From DASXUC01 sp036004445 (GTDB lineage: Bacteria > Sysuimicrobiota > Sysuimicrobiia > Sysuimicrobiales > Kaftiobacteriaceae): a DNA stretch of 27,584 bases. Made by a program: the position numbers and the translations under genes. Position 1 is the stretch's first letter, and each line of letters begins with the position of its first letter. The stretch spans positions 1-27,584 of the forward strand of contig DASYRL010000062.1 of assembly GCA_036004445.1 (NCBI GenBank), read 5' to 3'. Below the pieces are notes generated by a model. It saw only the letters and a list, made by a program, of their open reading frames with translations, was not told where the DNA came from and did no database searches. Shown in pieces: positions 23,558 through 27,584 of the stretch.

Positions 23558-24600
23558 GGCACTCTCCGGAACCAGACCAAAGACAGCAGTCCGCCCGCTA
23601 CCAGCAATATACCAGCCCCGCCGACGACGATCGAGGAGATTTCGGTCCGGCGCTTCTCCCATCCGATCGACCGGCCGAGTTCCTGATACGCCTTCTTCAA
23701 TTCGTCTTTCTGCGTGATGTCCAGATAGCGGCCGTCGGCGAGCTGGGCGATCTGCTGCAGCACCCGAGAGTCAAATGGCACCAGCACGAGCTGGCCGTCG
23801 ATAGTCATCACGCTGCCCGCCGGCGTGCCGACGCCGACGCCGAACACCCGCACCCGGCCTTCCTTCGCCAGCGCCGCGGCCTGCGCCGGATCCACGCCGA
23901 TGTTGCTGACGCCGTCGGAAAAGATCACGATGGCCGCGGGCGGCAAGTCTTCGGCGCGCAGCGGCGCGGGAGGCCCCCCGGGCGTCTGCGGCGGCGGTGA
24001 CGGCAGCGGCGCCGGCTGGCCGGGGAACTGCCGGCCGACGTTGAGTTTGTCTCCAAGGAACTCCTTGCGGCCGGGCAACGCCCGGAGGGCTTCGACGATC
24101 GCGCCGCCGACGCCGGTCGCCTGCTGTAGTTTCAGGTTCTCGATCGCCTCACGCAGCTGCTGGCGATCCGTCGTCGGGGGCACCAGCATCTGAGCATAGT
24201 CGCTGAAGATGACGATGCCGACCTGCGTGGACCGGGGCACCGCGTCGAGCGCCGCCAGCGCGGACTCCTTCGTCGCGGCCAGACGGCTGGGCTTGATGTC
24301 GTCGCCGATCATGCTCTTGCTCACGTCGATTGCCAGGATCAGCGCGGCGCGGTTCACCGGCAGCGGAAGGGCCGCGATCGGCCGCGCGACGGCGAACAGG
24401 AGCAGAGAAACCGCCACCCCGTAGAGGATGAGCGGGAACAGCCGCCGCAGCGCCGGCGGCCGCTGCCACAGGAATCCGGTGAGGTGCGGGTCGGCCAGAC
24501 GCTGGTGGCGCGCCGCGTACTGTTGCATGCGGACGTAGCCCCACGCGAGCGCGGGGACGGCCAGCAGTCCCCAGAGCATTACCGGCCAGCCAAATTCCAA
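23554..24600 (-). CDS. BatA-like VWA membrane protein
   Basis: This 348-residue protein is built like its downstream neighbour: N-terminal helix WPVMLWGLLAVPALAWGYV, second helix LFPLILYGVAVSLLLFAVA, VWA domain with D92-V-S94-K-S96, PPTTDR and IFSDGVSN, and a C-terminal helix (IVVGGAGILLVAGGLLSLVW). A proline-rich insert (about residues 180-210) lies inside the VWA domain and is absent from the other two paralogues. TTG 24600 is chosen because AGGAGGAAGGG precedes it and the resulting N-terminus aligns with the other VWA proteins. It overlaps the end of the DUF58 gene by 22 bases. The frame open to 24912 reads arginine-rich noise. Confidence 0.92.
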   Translation of the reverse strand: MEFGWPVMLWGLLAVPALAWGYVRMQQYAARHQRLADPHLTGFLWQRPPALRRLFPLILYGVAVSLLLFAVARPIAALPLPVNRAALILAIDVSKSMIGDDIKPSRLAATKESALAALDAVPRSTQVGIVIFSDYAQMLVPPTTDRQQLREAIENLKLQQATGVGGAIVEALRALPGRKEFLGDKLNVGRQFPGQPAPLPSPPPQTPGGPPAPLRAEDLPPAAIVIFSDGVSNIGVDPAQAAALAKEGRVRVFGVGVGTPAGSVMTIDGQLVLVPFDSRVLQQIAQLADGRYLDITQKDELKKAYQELGRSIGWEKRRTEISSIVVGGAGILLVAGGLLSLVWFRRVP

Positions 24601-25466
24601 CGACCCTTCCTCCTGCGATATGTGACGAACCTCAGCAGCGGATCGACCATCGGCTCCGCCGTCGAGAGATCGAGCACGTCGACGCGGGCGGACCGGAATA
24701 GCTGATCCGTCTGCGCGCGTTGCTCGGCCACCACTCTGCGGTACGCGGCCCGCACCCGGGGATCCGACGTATCCACCCACAGTTGTTCGCCGGTCTCCGG
24801 ATCGCGCACGGGCATCCCCCCCACGTCCGGGAGTTCGCGTTCGGCGGGATCGTCGATCCGCACGGCGATGACGTCGTGCCGGCGGGCGAGTTCCCGCAGC
24901 GGGCGGTCCCATCCCTCGCCCAGGAAGTCGGAGATGACGAAGACGAGACTCCGCCGCCGCAACATGGGCGCGACGTGGCGGAGCCCGGTGGTCAGGTCAC
25001 CGGCGCGGTCTTCCTCACCGACCGACTGCAGCTGATGGATGATGCGCAGGGCATGCAGCCGGCCGCTTCGTGGAGGCACATAGACGTCGTGCCCCGGGAA
25101 TCCGATCAGACCCACCTTGTCGCCGTGCCGGCTGACGATGTAGCTCGCGACGCCCGCGAACTCGATGGCGGTATCGCGCTTCAGCTCGCGCCGGGTGCCA
25201 AACCGCATCGAGGGGGAGAGGTCCACGAGGAGCCAGGCCGTCAACTCCTTTTCTTCCAGGTACTGCCGCACGAACAGCCGGTGCATGCGGGCAGTCACGT
25301 TCCAGTCGATCCGGCGCACCTCGTCCCCCGGCTGGTACTCACGGACTTCCGCGAGGTCGAGGCTGGGACCGTAGAAGACGCCCGTGTAGTCGCCGAACAG
25401 GAACCCGTCCAGACGCCTGACGACTTTGAACTCCAGGCGGCGCAAGACTTTCTCGGGTGTCTCCAT
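24579..25466 (-). CDS. DUF58 domain protein
   Basis: This 295-residue cytoplasmic protein is of the DUF58 family, the usual partner of MoxR ATPases. The diagnostic core is at residues 41-60 (EYQPGDEVRRIDWNVTAR). A VWA-like fold follows with D82-L-S84-P-S86-M, GDKVGLIGF, and VFVISDF. MoxR and DUF58 proteins together are believed to act as a chaperone-like pair in complex maturation. ATG 25466 follows a 39-base spacer containing a tight GC hairpin after the MoxR stop. Its end overlaps the first VWA gene. Confidence 0.94.
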   Translation of the reverse strand: METPEKVLRRLEFKVVRRLDGFLFGDYTGVFYGPSLDLAEVREYQPGDEVRRIDWNVTARMHRLFVRQYLEEKELTAWLLVDLSPSMRFGTRRELKRDTAIEFAGVASYIVSRHGDKVGLIGFPGHDVYVPPRSGRLHALRIIHQLQSVGEEDRAGDLTTGLRHVAPMLRRRSLVFVISDFLGEGWDRPLRELARRHDVIAVRIDDPAERELPDVGGMPVRDPETGEQLWVDTSDPRVRAAYRRVVAEQRAQTDQLFRSARVDVLDLSTAEPMVDPLLRFVTYRRRKGRWNLAGR

Positions 25467-25483
25467 GGACCCTCACCCTACCG

Positions 25484-25501
25484 TCTCCCGCGGGCGGGAG
25501 A
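25484..25501. repeat. Short GC hairpin between moxR and DUF58 genes
   Basis: The bases tctcccgcgggcgggaga form an 8-bp inverted repeat with a minimal loop, within a longer cctcaccctaccgtctcccg context. Similar C-rich 'ccctcaccct...ctcccgcgggcgggag' sequences are common dispersed repeats in GC-rich genomes, known from memory. It may reduce read-through from moxR to the DUF58 gene. Confidence 0.55.
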
Positions 25502-25505
25502 GGGG

Positions 25506-26534
25506 TCAGGCTTGTGGTGTGGTGACCGCCTTCACCTGCTCATACGGGTCGCCGATGTGCACCCGCGGCGCCGGCACGCGCTCCAGCACGCGCGCGAGGA
25601 TCTGGTCCGAACTGACGTCCTGCGCCAGGGCTTCGTAGGACAGAACGAACCGGTGCCGCATCACTTCCGGCGCCAGGTCTCGCACGTCTTCGGGCAGGAC
25701 GAACTCACGGCTGCGCAGCAGCGCCAGCGCCTTGGCGCCGAGGATCAGGTTGAGCGACGCGCGCGGGCTGCTGCCGAAGGAGATGAACGGCGCGAGCTCG
25801 CCCAATCCGAAGTCCTTGGGCCGCCGCGTCGCGTTGGCGAGGGTCACCGCGTACTCCATGATCTTGGGGTGCACGTAGACGGCGTCGGCGATGCGCTGCA
25901 TCTCCAGCAGCTCCGATGCCGCAATGACCGGCTGCACCGTCGGGTATTCAACGGTCATCCGTTCCACCACGGTGATCTCCTCGTGCACGCTCGGATACGT
26001 GATGACCACCTTGAACAGGAACCGGTCCACCTGCGCCTCGGGCAGCGGGTACGTGCCTTCGCTTTCGATGGGGTTCTGGGTGGCGAGCACCAGGAAGGGG
26101 TTGGGCACAGGGAACGTCTGCTTGCCGATCGTCACCTGACGCTCCTGCATCGCCTCGAGCAGCGCCGACTGCACTTTCGCCGGCGCGCGGTTGATCTCGT
26201 CCGCCAGCACGAGGTTGGCGAACACCGGACCCAGTTCGGTCTCGAACGTCCCGGTGTGCTGGTTGTAGATCCGCGTGCCCACCAGGTCGGCGGGAACCAG
26301 GTCCGGCGTGAACTGAATGCGTTTGAACTCTCCGTGGATGGCTTGCGCCGTCGTCTTGATGGCCAAGGTCTTGGCGAGCCCGGGCACACCCTCGATGAGG
26401 ATGTGGCCGCGCGCGAGCAGCGCCACGAGAATCCGCTCGAGCATCAGGTCCTGCCCGACGATCACCTTCTTGATCTCGACCAGCACCTTGCGCATAGCGG
26501 CCGAGCCCTGTTGGAATGCCTCCACGGGATACAT
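25506..26534 (-). CDS. MoxR-family AAA+ ATPase
   Basis: This 342-residue AAA+ ATPase of the MoxR class has the expected length. Walker A is GVPGLAKT (49-56) and Walker B is LVLADEINRAP (D112, E113). Sensor-1 region ATQNPIESEGTYPLPEAQVDRF and the ASLNLILGAKALALL helical lid are as in the family. MoxR proteins are ATP-driven chaperones that work with VWA-domain and DUF58 partners, all encoded next in this operon. GTG 26537 and ATG 26534 are adjacent, and GGAGGAG lies upstream at a suitable distance for either; ATG is chosen. The upstream spacer to the HtrA-like gene contains a G-rich run on this strand. Confidence 0.96.
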   Translation of the reverse strand: MYPVEAFQQGSAAMRKVLVEIKKVIVGQDLMLERILVALLARGHILIEGVPGLAKTLAIKTTAQAIHGEFKRIQFTPDLVPADLVGTRIYNQHTGTFETELGPVFANLVLADEINRAPAKVQSALLEAMQERQVTIGKQTFPVPNPFLVLATQNPIESEGTYPLPEAQVDRFLFKVVITYPSVHEEITVVERMTVEYPTVQPVIAASELLEMQRIADAVYVHPKIMEYAVTLANATRRPKDFGLGELAPFISFGSSPRASLNLILGAKALALLRSREFVLPEDVRDLAPEVMRHRFVLSYEALAQDVSSDQILARVLERVPAPRVHIGDPYEQVKAVTTPQA

Positions 26535-26578
26535 CACGCGGTCTCCTCCATTTGCTGACTGGTCCAGCGGTCTGTGGT

Positions 26579-26609
26579 CCCCGTTCCCTGTTCCCGGTCC
26601 CCGGTTCCC
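26579..26609 (-). promoter_or_regulatory. Possible G-quadruplex tract upstream of moxR
   Basis: On the minus strand there are five runs of three or four G (26609-26607, 26602-26599, 26595-26593, 26588-26586, 26582-26579) separated by loops of 3-4 bases. This meets the usual G-quadruplex pattern. It lies between the HtrA-like stop and the moxR start. It could also be a simple GGGAAC-type degenerate tandem repeat. Confidence 0.5.
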
Positions 26610-26615
26610 GCAGTA

Positions 26616-27584
26616 TTAGATGTTCGGTCGTTCGCCCAGCGTCACCGGCACCGGCACCGCCCGGCCGTCGCGAAGGATGTCCAGCATCACGGTGTCGCCG
26701 ATCCGCTTGCTCAGCACGTAGGCGGCAAGCCCGCCAAACGTCCGGATGGGATGGCCGTCGATCCCGATAATGATGTCTCCGCCTTTGGGAACGTCGCGGC
26801 CGGCGCCACCTCCTCTGCCCCCTCGCAGTCCCGCCAGCGCCGCGGGTCCACCATCGACCACCTCGAAGATCAGGACCCCGCTGCGTACGGGGAGCGCCAG
26901 TTCGGCGGCGAGCTCGCTATCGATCGTCGTGCCGGTCACGCCCAACCACGCGTGTCGCACAGTCCCGAGCCTGAGATCGGGCAGCAGTGCCTTCACCGCG
27001 TCGGAGGCTACCGACAGGCTGAAGGTCCCGTCGCGCGCCGTGGCCACGATGACGCCTACCGCTTCGCCTCGGTCGTTCACCAGCGCGCCGCCGGAATCTC
27101 CCGGATACACGGTGGCGGTCGTCCTCAGGTACGGCGCGCCCGGGCGTGCCTCGAAATCGAGCGTAATGAAGGCACCGCCCGTCGGGCCGGCCGTCCGGCG
27201 CGGCGCGCGCCCAAAGGTCGTCACGAGATCGCCCTCGCGCAACAGCGCGGAGTTCCCTAGGAACACGACCGGGAGTGGTCCCCGCGGGTCGACGCGGATG
27301 AGCGCCAGGTCGAATACCGGGTCCGTGCCCACCACGCGTGCGGCCATCGCTTCGCCGTTCTTGAACACCACGTCGATACTCATCGCGCGGGAGACGACGT
27401 GATTCGCGGTGAGGATGAGCCCGTTCGGATCGATCACGATGCCCGACCCCGAACCCCGCCCAACACGTCCGTTGCTGTCGAAGGTGATATTGACCAGGAC
27501 GATGGCCCGCTCGACCGCGTCGACGGTCTGCGCGGGAAGAGCCGTAATCTGGGCCGACGATCCCGCCGGCGCCGCCGCCAGCAC
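26616..27584 (-). CDS. HtrA/DegP-like serine protease with PDZ domain (5' end cut)
   Basis: About 322 residues are visible; the N-terminus is at or beyond the right edge. The trypsin-like triad is present: H62 in TANHVV, D92 in DLALIRV and S164 in YPGDSGGAL (numbers from the edge). A PDZ domain follows (HAWLGVTG..., PAALAGLRGG, GDIIIGIDGHPIRTFGGLA). The first residues (LAAAPAGSSAQ) look like the end of a signal peptide, so it is probably periplasmic or secreted. HtrA proteins degrade or refold damaged envelope proteins. A glycine-rich insert (GGRGGGAGRD) interrupts the PDZ domain. It lies immediately upstream of the MoxR operon and may be co-transcribed with it. Confidence 0.93.
   Translation of the reverse strand: MLAAAPAGSSAQITALPAQTVDAVERAIVLVNITFDSNGRVGRGSGSGIVIDPNGLILTANHVVSRAMSIDVVFKNGEAMAARVVGTDPVFDLALIRVDPRGPLPVVFLGNSALLREGDLVTTFGRAPRRTAGPTGGAFITLDFEARPGAPYLRTTATVYPGDSGGALVNDRGEAVGVIVATARDGTFSLSVASDAVKALLPDLRLGTVRHAWLGVTGTTIDSELAAELALPVRSGVLIFEVVDGGPAALAGLRGGRGGGAGRDVPKGGDIIIGIDGHPIRTFGGLAAYVLSKRIGDTVMLDILRDGRAVPVPVTLGERPNI

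Noticed and set aside
24720..26558. Very long open frame on the plus strand opposite moxR and the DUF58 gene (about 612 codons)
   Set aside because: Its translation is rich in His, Arg, Gln and Leu without recognisable motifs. The minus strand carries clear MoxR and DUF58 proteins; such mirror frames are expected in GC-rich coding DNA.

Overview
The window is GC-rich DNA with bacterial features: Shine-Dalgarno sites of the AGGAGG type, frequent GTG and TTG starts, short overlaps between consecutive genes, and two tRNA genes with an encoded CCA end. The gene content suggests a free-living, aerobic, environmental (soil or subsurface type) bacterium of a poorly sampled lineage. It includes a BatA/BatB-type VWA operon, a CopC-CopD protein, a class III cyclase fused to ATPase and TPR regions, an LLM-class flavin oxidoreductase, a sulfite-oxidase-like enzyme and GlsB. 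The phylum cannot be fixed from this sequence. No phage genes, transposase, CRISPR array or rRNA were seen.

Left part (1-7790), all on the minus strand. A tRNA-His gene lies near the edge in a gene-poor, palindrome-rich stretch. Read in the direction of transcription (right to left), there follow: a His-rich membrane-anchored protein (7790-7305), a large CopC-CopD copper protein (7302-4954), a small secreted Cys/His protein (4892-4431), a four-ribbon zinc protein (4355-4014), an erythromycin-esterase-family gene broken by a one-base frameshift (3995-2660), a dienelactone-hydrolase-like enzyme (2657-2013), an MscS-type channel (2010-910) and a small conserved-looking protein (757-554).

Middle (7800-11442). 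A third BatA/B-like VWA protein (plus strand) faces a secreted beta-propeller protein (minus strand) whose signal peptide is out of frame with its body. Two copies of a ~63-bp palindromic repeat bracket this pair. An LLM-class oxidoreductase and a five-helix membrane protein follow on the minus strand.

Centre (11493-19617), mostly plus strand. A compact three-gene unit joins a cyclase-AAA-TPR protein, a three-helix membrane protein and a TAXI-like solute-binding protein. A sulfite-oxidase-like enzyme (minus) is divergent from a carboxylesterase/lysophospholipase-like enzyme, which is translationally coupled to a VOC-family protein.

Right part (19618-27584), minus strand. The order is an HtrA-type protease (cut by the window edge), MoxR ATPase, DUF58 protein and two VWA membrane proteins, which together form a classic MoxR-DUF58-VWA operon. 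Then come tRNA-Arg(TCT), GlsB, and a tightly coupled trio: a secreted M23-like protein with an altered metal ligand, a protein with a shared FSGRPNP/LGYRG module plus an NCYNYA/HWYR/WSHKPG domain, and a small protein carrying the same module.

The candidates for something undescribed are that last trio, the His-rich protein coupled to CopC-CopD, and the cyclase/membrane/TAXI unit. Two genes carry apparent frameshifts that may be real decay or assembly errors.
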